From Streptomyces novaecaesareae (lineage in GTDB: Bacteria; Actinomycetota; Actinomycetes; Streptomycetales; Streptomycetaceae): 64,000 bases of DNA. The stretch lies in the NCBI RefSeq assembly GCF_000716875.1, contig NZ_JNWQ01000009.1, positions 46,469 to 110,468 of the forward strand, given 5' to 3'. Both the position numbers and the translations under genes were made by a program. Every line of letters starts with the position of its first letter. Within the stretch, counting starts at the first letter, position 1. A model generated the notes under the pieces. That model saw nothing but the letters and a program-made list of their open reading frames with translations. It ran no database searches and was not told the origin of the DNA. Positions 14,253 to 23,020 of the stretch are shown piece by piece.

Positions 14253-15115
14253 GTGCCGATCCGCTCGATGGTGGCCTCGACCAGGTCGCCGGGCTGCAGG
14301 AACTGCGGCGGCACCATGCCCGCGCCGACGCCCGAGGGGGAGCCGGTGGCGATCACGTCGCCCGGCTCCAGAGTGACGCCGGAGGAGATGTCCGCGATCA
14401 GCCGGGCGATGCCGAACAGCATGTGGCGGGTGTTGGAGTCCTGCCGCAGTTCGCCGTTGACCTTCAGCGAGAGGTCGAGCCGCTGCGGATCGGGGATCTC
14501 GTCGGCGGTCACCACGACCGGGCCGAAGGGCGCGTAGCTGTCCTGGCCCTTGGAGAAGAACCACTGGCCGGAGCGGCGCTGGTCACGGGCGCTGATGTCG
14601 TTGACGATGCTGTAGCCGAAAACGTGCCGCAGGGCGTCCGGTTCGGCGACCTGGAAGGCCGGTTCGCCGATCACCACGGCGAGTTCGCACTCCCAGTCGA
14701 GCTGTTTGGTGAGGTCGGCGTTGTGCCGGATCGGCTGGCCCGGGCCGGTGACGGCGGTGGACGGTTTGCTGAACAGCACAGGGCGGTCGGGAAGTTCGCG
14801 TTCGGTGTCCAGGGTGCGGTGCGACTCGGCCACGTGCTCCACGTAGTTGAGGCCGACGCCGACGATCTTGCCGGGGCGCAGCGGCGCCCGCAGCCGGACG
14901 CCGGCGAGCGGCCGGGTGGCCGGCGTTCCGGCGAGCAGCTCGCGCGCGGTGGCCAGGGCCGGGGCCCCGGACCGGATCAACCCGAGCAGGCTGTCCGGCA
15001 GTTGGGATCCGGCGGCGGTGGCGAGGGCGGTGAGGTCGGCGACCCGGTCCCCGGCGAGGAGCGCGCCGAGGCGCGGGGTGTCGTCGCCGTCCGAGCAGTA
15101 GGTCAACAGGTGCAT
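14222..15115 (-). CDS. Fumarylacetoacetate hydrolase family protein (probable maleyl-/fumarylpyruvate hydrolase)
   Basis: The 297-residue enzyme has an N-terminal beta domain and the C-terminal FAH fold. Family motifs are KIVGVGLNYVEHVAES, RPVLFSKPSTAVTGPGQPI, the metal-binding EcE in DWECELAVVIG, GYSIVNDISARD and DVIATGSPSGVG. FAH proteins use a divalent metal to cleave a C-C bond in beta-diketo acids. Its position between gentisate 1,2-dioxygenase and maleate isomerase makes direct hydrolysis of maleylpyruvate the likeliest reaction. No glutathione- or mycothiol-dependent maleylpyruvate isomerase is seen in the window. ATG 15113-15115 lies 35 bp after the dioxygenase stop. Confidence 0.88.
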   Translation of the reverse strand: MHLLTYCSDGDDTPRLGALLAGDRVADLTALATAAGSQLPDSLLGLIRSGAPALATARELLAGTPATRPLAGVRLRAPLRPGKIVGVGLNYVEHVAESHRTLDTERELPDRPVLFSKPSTAVTGPGQPIRHNADLTKQLDWECELAVVIGEPAFQVAEPDALRHVFGYSIVNDISARDQRRSGQWFFSKGQDSYAPFGPVVVTADEIPDPQRLDLSLKVNGELRQDSNTRHMLFGIARLIADISSGVTLEPGDVIATGSPSGVGAGMVPPQFLQPGDLVEATIERIGTLANPVIDAR

Positions 15116-15150
15116 GGTGGTGGGTCTCCCGGTCGGACGGTCGGATCTGG

Positions 15151-16269
15151 TCAGGCGGCGGTCGTGGTGGGCTGGTGCCCGTCGTGGTCCGGGTAGGCCT
15201 CCTCGCGGTACAGGCCGAGCGAGTGCGTCACCGGGAAGTCGTTGAAGGAGAACAGGCAGGCGTCCTCGCCCTCGTCGAGGTTCGCGTGCTCGTGCCAGGC
15301 CCAGGACGGGACGACGAAGATGTCCCCCTGCTGCCACGCGAAGCGCTGCCCGGCGACGATCGAGACGCCGCGCCCCTTGGCCGCCGTGTAGACCACCGAG
15401 CCGGTGTGCCGGTGGGCGCGGGTGGCCTGGCCCGGGCGCAGCAGCTGGAGATGGGCGGCCATGGTCGGCATCACCGGGCCGCCGGTGACGGGGTTGGTGT
15501 ACTCCATGATGACGCCGTCGTAGGGCGATCCCTCGGTGGCGCGGGCGAGTCGGCGCAGTGCGTCGTAGCTGGGCTCCCAGGGCCAGCCGAACAGCGGCGA
15601 GTACGGCCTGCTCCACTTCTCGGAGCCGTACGGCAGCAGGTTGCCGCCGTAGCTGAGCAGCGAGGAGTTCACCACCGGGCCGGGGCGCTGGTACAGCTCC
15701 GGGTGGACCTCGTAGAAGTTGGCGTCCAGGGTGTTGACCAGCGGGATGTCCAGGCCGTCCTGCCAGATCACCGGGGCGTCGTCGGCCTCGTTGCCGTGCT
15801 CGTGCCAGGTGTTGTTGGGGGTGATGGCGAAGTCGCGCGGGCCGACCTTGAGCTTCTGGCCGTCCACGATGGTCCAGGCGCCGGTGCCCTCGTGGACGAA
15901 GCGCAGGGCGGAGGCCTGGTGGCGGTGGGCGGTCATCGCCTCGCCGGGGCCCATGATCTGCAGGCCGGTGTACAACAGGCCGACGGCGGCGCTCAGTTCG
16001 CGGCGCCCGGGGTTCACCAGCATCACCACCCGGCGGCCGGCGTCGTCGGCCTTCACCAGGGGCAGCGCCTTGCGCACCAGCGGGCGCAGGTCCGCGTAGC
16101 GCCAGAGCACGGGGACGGACTTCGGCTGCGGGTACCAGGGCTCGATCTCGTTCGCAACCGTCCACAGGGCCCCGGCCTCGTGCTTGGCCAACTCATCGTA
16201 GTAGGCGAGCAGTTCGGGGCTGTCGGTGACGCGGGCCCGGCCGATGCGGTCGTCGTTCTGCTCGGTCAT
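15151..16269 (-). CDS. sdgD: Gentisate 1,2-dioxygenase
   Basis: This ring-cleavage enzyme opens gentisate to maleylpyruvate using Fe(II). The 372-residue bicupin has the N-terminal iron-binding cupin with MTAHRHQASALRFVHEG (HxH at about 109-111) and a later His in NNTWHEHGNE. The C-terminal cupin RAHRHTGSVVYTAAKGRG...PSWAWHEHANLD follows. The stretch TNPVTGGPVMPTMAAHLQLL is highly characteristic of gentisate and 1-hydroxy-2-naphthoate dioxygenases. The start overlaps the nitrilase stop (ATGA). The neighbouring salicylyl-CoA 5-hydroxylase matches the Streptomyces sdg salicylate pathway, which is the basis for the symbol. Confidence 0.92.
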   Translation of the reverse strand: MTEQNDDRIGRARVTDSPELLAYYDELAKHEAGALWTVANEIEPWYPQPKSVPVLWRYADLRPLVRKALPLVKADDAGRRVVMLVNPGRRELSAAVGLLYTGLQIMGPGEAMTAHRHQASALRFVHEGTGAWTIVDGQKLKVGPRDFAITPNNTWHEHGNEADDAPVIWQDGLDIPLVNTLDANFYEVHPELYQRPGPVVNSSLLSYGGNLLPYGSEKWSRPYSPLFGWPWEPSYDALRRLARATEGSPYDGVIMEYTNPVTGGPVMPTMAAHLQLLRPGQATRAHRHTGSVVYTAAKGRGVSIVAGQRFAWQQGDIFVVPSWAWHEHANLDEGEDACLFSFNDFPVTHSLGLYREEAYPDHDGHQPTTTAA

Positions 16270-17240
16270 GCGTCCTCCTCCTCGGGGAAGACCAGGGGCC
16301 GCAGCGGTCGGTCGTCCACGTGCAGCCGGAAGACGTCGAAGCGGTTGTAGTGGCCGACGATGTCGTGCATCTGCTTGGGCTGGATGCAGCGGCCGAGGTC
16401 GATCTCGGCGTAGACGATGCCCTCCTCGTCCACCAGCGGTTCGGTGACGGCGCGGCCGTCCGGGCCGAAGATCCCGGACAGGGCGCTGCGCGGGCGGGCG
16501 AGCTGTTTGCGGACCTGCTGGTCCTCGCCGGCGATCAGGTCCACGATCTCGGGAGAGAGGGTGGAGCAGGAGACCACCGTGAACACCTTGCCCTCGAAGC
16601 AGTGGGCGGCGGCGCGCAGCGCGATCGCCTCCGCCATGTCGTAGTCCTCGGGGGCCACCGGTAGGGCGATGTAGCAGGCGGCGTGGACGAGTTCGCCCTG
16701 GGCCAGCAGGGTGAAGCGGGCCAGGGGGTTGGTGTTCTCGCCGCAGGCGAGCGCGCCGAGCGGGCCGACGGAGGTGCGGTGCACCTTCAGGGTGCTGCCG
16801 TCGCCCTGGGTCCAGGTCAGCTTCTCGGCCCAGGTCGGCACCAACTTGCGGTGGGCGCTGAGCAGTTCGCCGTCCGAGTCGATGATCAGCAGGGTGTTGT
16901 ACAGCACGCCCAGGCTGTGCCGGCCGCGCTCGTTGACGCCGATCACCAGCACCACCCCGGCCTGGCGGGCGGCCGCGCGCAGGGTGTCGACGTACGGGCC
17001 GGGCACGTCCACGGCGGCGCGGTACAGGCGCTCGTACCAGGGCGAGCCCTGCACCGGGTTCATCGTCCAGTTCCAGTACGGGTATCCGGGCACGAAGACC
17101 TCGGGGAAGACGACCAGTTCGGCGCCGTGGCCGGCCGCCTCCCGGATCAGCTCGACGGCCTTGTCGACGGTGGCGGCCGGATCCAGGTAGACGGGGGCGG
17201 CCTGCACGGCGGCGGCGGTGAATCGTGGCAGGTGGGGCAT
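16266..17240 (-). CDS. Nitrilase (carbon-nitrogen hydrolase)
   Basis: The 324-residue protein is a full-length nitrilase with the complete catalytic set: E47 in FPEVFVPGYPYWNW, K132 in HRKLVPTWAEK, and C166-G-E168 in ALACGENTNPLAR. These enzymes convert a nitrile to the carboxylic acid and ammonia. The GYPYW loop and CGENTN motif are those of aromatic and arylaliphatic nitrilase clades rather than amidases. It lies inside the salicylate/gentisate operon, 10 bp after the hydroxylase and overlapping the dioxygenase start, so it probably supplies the aromatic acid entering the pathway, such as a hydroxybenzonitrile converted to a hydroxybenzoate. The exact substrate is inference. Confidence 0.9.
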   Translation of the reverse strand: MPHLPRFTAAAVQAAPVYLDPAATVDKAVELIREAAGHGAELVVFPEVFVPGYPYWNWTMNPVQGSPWYERLYRAAVDVPGPYVDTLRAAARQAGVVLVIGVNERGRHSLGVLYNTLLIIDSDGELLSAHRKLVPTWAEKLTWTQGDGSTLKVHRTSVGPLGALACGENTNPLARFTLLAQGELVHAACYIALPVAPEDYDMAEAIALRAAAHCFEGKVFTVVSCSTLSPEIVDLIAGEDQQVRKQLARPRSALSGIFGPDGRAVTEPLVDEEGIVYAEIDLGRCIQPKQMHDIVGHYNRFDVFRLHVDDRPLRPLVFPEEEDA

Positions 17241-17249
17241 GGTTCCTCC

Positions 17250-19619
17250 TCACTCCTCGGGCCGGGTCGGCGACCAGCGGCGGTGGACGGGCGCGGGTGG
17301 TTCGCGCAGCAGGTGCAGGCGCGGGGCGACCCGGTCGGCGCCCGGGCCGGGCGGCTTGCGGCTGCCCGCCCGCCAGGGCCCGGGCCAGCGGGCGCCCGGC
17401 CCGGTGTAGCCCTGCTCGGCGGCGGCGTGCAGCGTCCACAGCGGGTCGTACAGCTGGGCCCGGCCGACCGCGACCAGGTCGGCCCGCCCGGCCAGCAGGA
17501 CGGAGTTGGCGTCGTCCGGCCCGGAGATCGCGCCGACCGCGATGGTCGGCAGGCCGGTGGCGGTGCGGACCAGCTCGGCGAAGGGCGTCTGGTAGCCGCG
17601 CCCGTACGGCGGCCGCTGGTGCGCCACGACCTCGCCGGTGGAGACGTCCACCGCGTCCGCTCCGGCCTCGGCCAGCGCGCGGCAGATCGCCACGGCCTCG
17701 GCCTCGGTGGTGCCGCCGGGCGCCCAGTCGCTCGCCGAGATCCGCACCAGCAGCGGCTGCCCGGCCGGCCAGGCGGAGCGCACCGCCGCCAGCACCTCCA
17801 GCGGCAGCCGCAACCGGTGGGCGAGCGGGCCGCCGTAGTGGTCGGTGCGGCGGTTGGTGAGCGGGGAGAGGAAGGAGGAGACGAGGTGCCCGTGGCCGAA
17901 CTGGAGCTCCAGCACGTCGAATCCGGCCCGCGCGGCGCGCTCGGCGGCCGCCGCGAAGTCCGCGGTGACGGCGGCCAGTTGGACGTCGCCGGCCTCGTGC
18001 GGCACCGGGCTGCCGGCGTCCCAGGGCAGCGCCGAGGCGGCGAGCAGCGGCCAGCCCTCGGCGAGCGGGCGCCCGATGCCGTCCGGCCCGGGGACGGCGG
18101 TCGCGCCCCGGCGGCCCGCGTGGGTCAGCTGGATGCCGAGCGGCGTGTCGCTCACCGACCGGACAGCTCGGAGGAGTTCGCGCCAGGCCTGCTCCTGGTG
18201 GCCGGTCCACAGGCCGGGGCAGTGGTCGGTGGCCCGGCCCTCGGGGCTGACGGCCGCCATCCCGGCGAGGACCAGCCCCGCGCCGCCGAGCACGTGCGCG
18301 GACAGCTGGGCCCGGTCGAAGGCGCTGGGCAGCGCGTCGGGGGAGGTGAAGGTCGCGAGCGGCGGTACCACGACGCGGTTGCGCAGCTCCAGCGCGCCCA
18401 GCTTGAGCGGCCGGAACATCGGCGGGATGCCGGGCGAGCCGCCGAAGGCCGTGTCCGCGGCGTCCACGAAGGCGGGGTCGCGGGCCCGGAGGTTGTCGTA
18501 GGTGACGCGGCGGCTGCGGGTGAGCAGGTTGAAGGCGAACTGGTCGACGCCCTGCCCGGTGCGCCGCCCGATGGTCTCGAACCACTCCAGGCTGGCCTGT
18601 GCGGCGCGCTGGGTGGACTCCACCACGGGGCGCCGCTCGGCCTCGTAGGCCGCCAACGCCTCGTCCAGGGTCGGCTGTTCGCTCAGCGAGGCGGCCAGAG
18701 CCAGGGCGTCCTCCAGGGCCAGCTTGGTGCCCGAGCCGATCGAGAAGTGCGCGGAGTGCGCCGCGTCGCCGAGCAGCACCACGTTGCGGTGGCGCCAACT
18801 CGCGTTCCGCACCGTGGTGAAGCGGATCCAGCGGGAGGCGTTGGGGATCAGCCGGTGGCCTTCCAGGTGGCCGGCCAGCAGTTCGGCGCAGCGCCGCACG
18901 CTCGCCACGTCGCTCTCGCCGCGGGCGAACTCCTGTGCGGCGAAGGCCTCGAAGCCGGCCCGGCGCCAGGCGTCCTCGGCGATCTCCACGATGAAGGTGG
19001 AGCGGGTGGCACTGTACGGGTAGGCGTGCACCTGCAGCACGCCGAAGTCGTACTGCTCGACGATGAAGGTGAAGGCCTCGAAGACCTTGTCGGTGGCGAG
19101 CCAGATGTAGCGGCAGTGCCGTTCGTCCGTCTCGGTGCGGAAGGCCTCCGGGTACGCCGCCCTGGTGCCGGAGCGGATGCCGTCGGCGGCCACCACCAGG
19201 TCGTACTCGGCGGCCAGTCGCCCGACGGGCGGGGCGGGCGTGCGGTAGCGCATGTCCACCGCCAGCTCGGCGCAGCGCTGCCGCAGGATGGCGCGCAGCC
19301 GGTTGCGGTCCAGGGCGGCGAAGCCGTGGCCGCCGCTGGTGCGCACCCGCCCCGCGTAGCGGATGTCGATGTCGCTCCAGCGCGCGAACTCGGCGCCGAT
19401 CGCGGCGAAGACCTGCGGATCGGCCTGCGCGATGCCGTCCAGGGTCTCGTCGGAGAAGACCACGCCGAAGCCGAACTCGTCCTCCCGGCCGTCCCGTTCG
19501 AAGACGGTGATCTCCCGGTCCGGCGCCAGCTGCTTGGCCAGGGCGGCGAAGTAGAGCCCGCCGGGGCCGGCGCCGATCACCGCGATGCGGCGCGCCCGGT
19601 CGCTCGGCGCGGTGCTCAT
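17250..19619 (-). CDS. sdgC: Bifunctional salicylyl-CoA 5-hydroxylase / OYE-type oxidoreductase
   Basis: The 789-residue protein is a fusion. Residues 1 to about 400 form a class A flavoprotein monooxygenase with RIAVIGAGPGGLYFAALA (FAD), AADGIRS (DG motif) and VVLLGDAAHSAHFSIGSGTK. From PPMFRPLKLGALELRNRVVVPPLATF (about 425) onward comes an Old Yellow Enzyme barrel, with QLTHAGRRG, FDVLELQFGHGHLVSSFLSPLTNRRTDHYGG and the FMN-binding AVGAI...GRADLVAVGRAQLYDP. The same architecture occurs in 2-aminobenzoyl-CoA monooxygenase/reductase of Azoarcus. With gentisate dioxygenase beside it, hydroxylation of salicylyl-CoA to gentisyl-CoA is the likelier job. The start overlaps the ligase stop (ATGA). 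An anthraniloyl-CoA substrate is the main alternative. Confidence 0.88.
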   Translation of the reverse strand: MSTAPSDRARRIAVIGAGPGGLYFAALAKQLAPDREITVFERDGREDEFGFGVVFSDETLDGIAQADPQVFAAIGAEFARWSDIDIRYAGRVRTSGGHGFAALDRNRLRAILRQRCAELAVDMRYRTPAPPVGRLAAEYDLVVAADGIRSGTRAAYPEAFRTETDERHCRYIWLATDKVFEAFTFIVEQYDFGVLQVHAYPYSATRSTFIVEIAEDAWRRAGFEAFAAQEFARGESDVASVRRCAELLAGHLEGHRLIPNASRWIRFTTVRNASWRHRNVVLLGDAAHSAHFSIGSGTKLALEDALALAASLSEQPTLDEALAAYEAERRPVVESTQRAAQASLEWFETIGRRTGQGVDQFAFNLLTRSRRVTYDNLRARDPAFVDAADTAFGGSPGIPPMFRPLKLGALELRNRVVVPPLATFTSPDALPSAFDRAQLSAHVLGGAGLVLAGMAAVSPEGRATDHCPGLWTGHQEQAWRELLRAVRSVSDTPLGIQLTHAGRRGATAVPGPDGIGRPLAEGWPLLAASALPWDAGSPVPHEAGDVQLAAVTADFAAAAERAARAGFDVLELQFGHGHLVSSFLSPLTNRRTDHYGGPLAHRLRLPLEVLAAVRSAWPAGQPLLVRISASDWAPGGTTEAEAVAICRALAEAGADAVDVSTGEVVAHQRPPYGRGYQTPFAELVRTATGLPTIAVGAISGPDDANSVLLAGRADLVAVGRAQLYDPLWTLHAAAEQGYTGPGARWPGPWRAGSRKPPGPGADRVAPRLHLLREPPAPVHRRWSPTRPEE

Positions 19620-21643
19620 CCCACCACCTCCGGCTGCTGCGGCCCGGCCTCGGTCAGCGCACGGCGCACCTGCGCGGGCCACGGCTCGGCGCCCTCGGTG
19701 TGCGGCGCGGCGTGCACCACCGACATCCGCCCGCTGGCGGCCAGCCCCTGCGGGCCGTGCACCTCGAAGGCGTAGTGCAGCGAGGAACCGCCGACCCGGA
19801 CCACCCGCAGCTCGGTGCGGACCACGTCCCCGAACCAGAGCCGCTCGCGGTAGTCGGCCTCGAAGTGCACCCGGGGGATCCGCCCGAACAGCTCCGCCAG
19901 CCCGAGCCGGCGCAGCAGCGCGGCCTCCGCCGCCTCGGCCCAGCGCTGCACGGCGGAGAAGTGGTAGTGCCCGGCCGCGTCGGTGTCCGACCACTCGACC
20001 CGGCGCTCGATGGCGACGCTGGCCGGTGTCGGCGCGGCCCGTCGCCGCAGCTCGGCGCGGTGCAGCTTGCCGGTCGCGGTGCGCGGCAGCTCGGCGACGA
20101 ACTCGACGGCCCGCGGGTACTTGTACGGCGCGATCGTGCGCTTGACGTGGTCCTGGAGGGCGCGGGCCGTCCCCGGCCCGGCCGGCACGCCCGGGCGCAG
20201 CACCACGTAGGCCTTGACCACCGAGCCGCGCCGCTCGTCCGGCGCGCCGACCACCGCACAGTCGGCCACGTCGGGGTGGGCCGCGAGCGCCTGCTCCACC
20301 TCGGGGCCGGCGATGTTGTAGCCGGCCGAGACGATCATGTCGTCGTTGCGCGCCTGGTACCAGAAGTAGCCGTCCCGGTCGCGGACGTAGGTGTCGCCGG
20401 TGAGGTTCCAGCCGTCCCGGACGTAGTCGAGCTGGCGCTCGTCGTCCAGGTAGCGGCAGCCGGTCGGGCCCTTGACGGCGAGCAGCCCGGGCTCGCCGTC
20501 CGGCACCGGGCGGCCCTGGCGGTCCAGCACGGCGGCGCGGTAGCCGGGGACGGGCTTGCCGGTGGAGCCGGGGCGGATGTCCTCGTCGGCGGCCGAGATG
20601 AACACGTGCAGCAGCTCGGTGGCGCCGATGCCGTCGATCAGCCGCTGCCCGGTGGCCGCGTGGAAGGCCTGCCAGACGGCCGCGGGCAGCGGCTCGCCCG
20701 CCGAGACGCAGCGCCGCACGCCGGCCAGCCGGTCGGCCAGCCCGGCGGCCAGGATCGCCCGGTAGGCCGTCGGCGCGGTGAACAGGACGCTCACCCGGTG
20801 CTCCCGGACCTGCTCGGCCAGCTGCTCGGGCGTGGCCTGCTCCAGCAGGAGGCCGGCGGCACCGGCCCGCAGCGGGAAGACCAGCAGGCCGCCGAGGCCG
20901 AAGGTGAAGCCGAGCGGCGGGGTGCCGGCGAAGAGGTCGTCGGGGGTGGGGCGGAGCAGGTGGCGGGAGAAGGTGTCGGCGTTGGCGAGGACATCGCGGT
21001 GGAAGTGCAGGGTGGCCTTGGGGCGGCCGGTGGTGCCGGAGGTGAAGGCGATCAGGGCGACGTCGTCGGCGGCGGTGGGGACGGCGGTGAAGCCGGGCGC
21101 TTTGGCGGCGCAGCGGGTGGTGAGGTCCTCGGGGCCGCTGCCGCCGTAGGCGAGGATGCGCAGACCCGGGGTGCGGGCCCGGCGCAGCTCGTCCAGGAAG
21201 CGGTGGTCGCAGAGGGCGAGGACGGGCTGCGCGATGGCGTGCAGCTCGGTGAGCTCGGCAGCGCGCAGCAGCGGCACGGTGGTGACGACCACCCCGCCGG
21301 CCTTCAGCACGCCGAGCCAACAGGCCGCGAGCCAGGGGGTGTTGGGGCCGCGCAGCAGGACCCGGTTGCCGGTGGCGAGGCCGAGGTCCTCGGTGAGCAG
21401 GCGGGCGATCCGGTCGGCGTGGTCGCGCAGTCGGCCGTACGACCACTGTTCGGTGGGGGTGAGCAGGCAGCGGCGGTCCGGCCCGAGCCGGGCGATGGTG
21501 TCGTCGAGCAGGGCGGCGGCGCAGTTCAGTCGGTCGGGGTAGGCCAACTCCGGTATGTCGAAGAGGAGTTCTGGCCACTGCTCGAAGGGCGGGAGGTGGT
21601 CTCGGCAGAACGTGTCCACGTGCGCCGAGGGGGAGAGCTCCAT
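19616..21643 (-). CDS. Aryl-CoA ligase fused to a hotdog thioesterase (salicylate-CoA ligase-like)
   Basis: The 675-residue protein begins with an ANL-superfamily acyl-CoA synthetase of the benzoate/2-aminobenzoate-CoA ligase type. The AMP-binding motif IAFTSGTTGRPK lies near 190, then GIGATELLHVFIS, TGDTYVRDRDGYFWYQAR, DMIVSAGYNIAGPEVE and the catalytic Lys in PRTATGKLHR near 540. The last 130 residues are a 4-hydroxybenzoyl-CoA thioesterase-like hotdog (VEWSDTDAAGHYHFSAVQRWAEAAEAAL, with the catalytic Asp). One polypeptide could therefore activate the aromatic acid and release gentisate from gentisyl-CoA after hydroxylation. It is the first gene of the operon. A TTGACT promoter lies 40-65 bp upstream. 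Confidence 0.88.
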   Translation of the reverse strand: MELSPSAHVDTFCRDHLPPFEQWPELLFDIPELAYPDRLNCAAALLDDTIARLGPDRRCLLTPTEQWSYGRLRDHADRIARLLTEDLGLATGNRVLLRGPNTPWLAACWLGVLKAGGVVVTTVPLLRAAELTELHAIAQPVLALCDHRFLDELRRARTPGLRILAYGGSGPEDLTTRCAAKAPGFTAVPTAADDVALIAFTSGTTGRPKATLHFHRDVLANADTFSRHLLRPTPDDLFAGTPPLGFTFGLGGLLVFPLRAGAAGLLLEQATPEQLAEQVREHRVSVLFTAPTAYRAILAAGLADRLAGVRRCVSAGEPLPAAVWQAFHAATGQRLIDGIGATELLHVFISAADEDIRPGSTGKPVPGYRAAVLDRQGRPVPDGEPGLLAVKGPTGCRYLDDERQLDYVRDGWNLTGDTYVRDRDGYFWYQARNDDMIVSAGYNIAGPEVEQALAAHPDVADCAVVGAPDERRGSVVKAYVVLRPGVPAGPGTARALQDHVKRTIAPYKYPRAVEFVAELPRTATGKLHRAELRRRAAPTPASVAIERRVEWSDTDAAGHYHFSAVQRWAEAAEAALLRRLGLAELFGRIPRVHFEADYRERLWFGDVVRTELRVVRVGGSSLHYAFEVHGPQGLAASGRMSVVHAAPHTEGAEPWPAQVRRALTEAGPQQPEVVG

Positions 21644-21680
21644 GGGCGGGCACCTCGTCGTGCGAGCGGGGAGTGAGGCC

Positions 21681-21708
21681 AGTATGGCGCGTTGGTGACG
21701 CCAGTCAA
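21681..21708 (-). promoter_or_regulatory. Promoter of the aromatic-catabolism operon
   Basis: On the minus strand TTGACT (21708-21703) and CATACT (21686-21681) are separated by 16 bp, a good match to a vegetative -35/-10 pair. It lies 38 bp before the ligase start with no gene between. Overlap with the binding site of the PaaX-type regulator is likely but I see no defined operator. Confidence 0.6.
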
Positions 21709-21756
21709 GAGAGCGATACACGCATTCGGGCGACGGCCCGGCCCCGGCGGCGGCGC

Positions 21757-21843
21757 GGCGTGGGCGCGCGGCGGCGCGGGGCGTGGGCGTACGGGGGGTC
21801 GGGGCGTGGGCGCACGGGGGTACGGGGCGTGGGCGCACGCCTG
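21757..21843. repeat. GC-rich tandem repeat
   Basis: Three to four imperfect copies of a 20-23 bp unit built on CGGGGCGTGGGCGCACGGGG lie head to tail in the gap between the catabolic operon promoter and the membrane-protein gene. The copies differ at a few positions and vary in spacer length, like a minisatellite. No coding potential is evident. Confidence 0.65.
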
Positions 21844-21916
21844 CGCCGAGCAGGGGTTTCGGCGGGCCGGGTGCCGGCGGTCCTCGCCTACCTCGACAAG
21901 CCCTGAGACCTGGTCG

Positions 21917-23020
21917 TCAGGTCGTTGCGGCGCTATCGGGGGCGGCGCCCGGGGCCGTGTCGGGGGCCGGGGCGGTGGCGTCGGGGGTGTGGCCGTCCTG
22001 GGCCTGCCGGGCGCGTTCGGCGAGCAGCCGGGCGAACACGGTCAGCCCGGGCGCGGTGGCGGCGGCGCCGAGCCCGTCGTCGTGGACCAGCAGCAGTACG
22101 GCGTCGACCCGGACCATTGCCACCGCCGAGCTGGAGCCGCGGGTGCGGACGGCGCTCTGGTCGCCGATCCTGGGGAGGTCCACCGCCCCCGAATCCTCGC
22201 CGGCGGTGCGGTCGAGCGTGGTGTCGAAGGCCTGGCGGGCCGCCTCGGGGGAGGCGAAGGTCACCGCGGTGAACCGTACGGTCTGCACCGGGGCGGCGCC
22301 GAACGTCACCGTGGCGTAGGCGAGTTGCCGATCGCAGGAGTCCGGCAGCAGGCACGGCACCGAACCGGACGTACCCGTCCCCGACTCCGGCCCGCTCTGC
22401 ACCTGCCAGCCGCCCGGCATCGCCCGCGCGTCGGGCAGCACGCCCTGCGCCACCGCGGGGTCGCCCAGCGGCTGCGCGGCGTGCGCCAGACCGGGGCCGC
22501 CCGGCTTCATCAGCGGCCGCGAGCCCAGGTGGACGGCGACGGCCACCAGTGCGGCGATCAGGACCAGGGCGAGCGCCACCACGATCCCGAAGCTGCCCCT
22601 CCGGGCCGCCAGCGCCCGGGCCCTGGCGTCCACCGGGCCGAGCCGCAGCTGGACGGTCGTCGGGCTCGCCGCCGGCGGTGCGGACGGCGAGGGCGCGGAC
22701 GGCGGCCCGGTCCGCAGCTGGACGGTGCTGGGCGGCTCCGTCCGCAGGTGGACCGTCGGCGGATCGGCGGGCCGTCCCAGCGCGGTGGTGGCCAGGTACT
22801 GCGCGAACGCCTCGTCGGAGGCCAGCAGCTGGGCGACGGCGGCGGTCAACTGCGCCCGTGCCGGTACGTCCTTCGGGGCCGCCTCGGCCTGCGTCAGCGC
22901 CCGCGCCCCCTCCGGCACCATCCGCAGCCGCGCCCGCACCACGTCCGCCACCGCCCGGTGCGGCCCGCCCCCCAGCAGGGCCGCCACGACCTCGGGCACC
23001 ATCTCGCGGCCGTCCCCCAT
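21917..23020 (-). CDS. Single-pass membrane protein of unknown function
   Basis: The 367-residue protein has a cytoplasmic N-terminal part, one transmembrane helix (GSFGIVVALALVLIAALVAVAVHLG, 142-166) and an extracytoplasmic domain. Before the helix lie three short repeats of TVxLRTxPP type (89-129) in a Pro/Ser-rich linker. The outer domain has a Cys pair (VPCLLPDSCDRQ) and a PASTA/sensor-like alpha/beta pattern, but I recognise no family. ATG 23018-23020 is preferred for the GGGGGGAG just upstream. A longer reading frame continues upstream without a ribosome binding site. It looks like a lone surface-exposed sensor or envelope protein. The gene stands alone. Confidence 0.7.
   Translation of the reverse strand: MGDGREMVPEVVAALLGGGPHRAVADVVRARLRMVPEGARALTQAEAAPKDVPARAQLTAAVAQLLASDEAFAQYLATTALGRPADPPTVHLRTEPPSTVQLRTGPPSAPSPSAPPAASPTTVQLRLGPVDARARALAARRGSFGIVVALALVLIAALVAVAVHLGSRPLMKPGGPGLAHAAQPLGDPAVAQGVLPDARAMPGGWQVQSGPESGTGTSGSVPCLLPDSCDRQLAYATVTFGAAPVQTVRFTAVTFASPEAARQAFDTTLDRTAGEDSGAVDLPRIGDQSAVRTRGSSSAVAMVRVDAVLLLVHDDGLGAAATAPGLTVFARLLAERARQAQDGHTPDATAPAPDTAPGAAPDSAATT

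Noticed and set aside
16683..19775. Long plus-strand frame opposite the nitrilase and hydroxylase
   Set aside because: Its composition (Gly/Arg/Ala/Val only) and lack of motifs show it is an antisense shadow of the catabolic genes.
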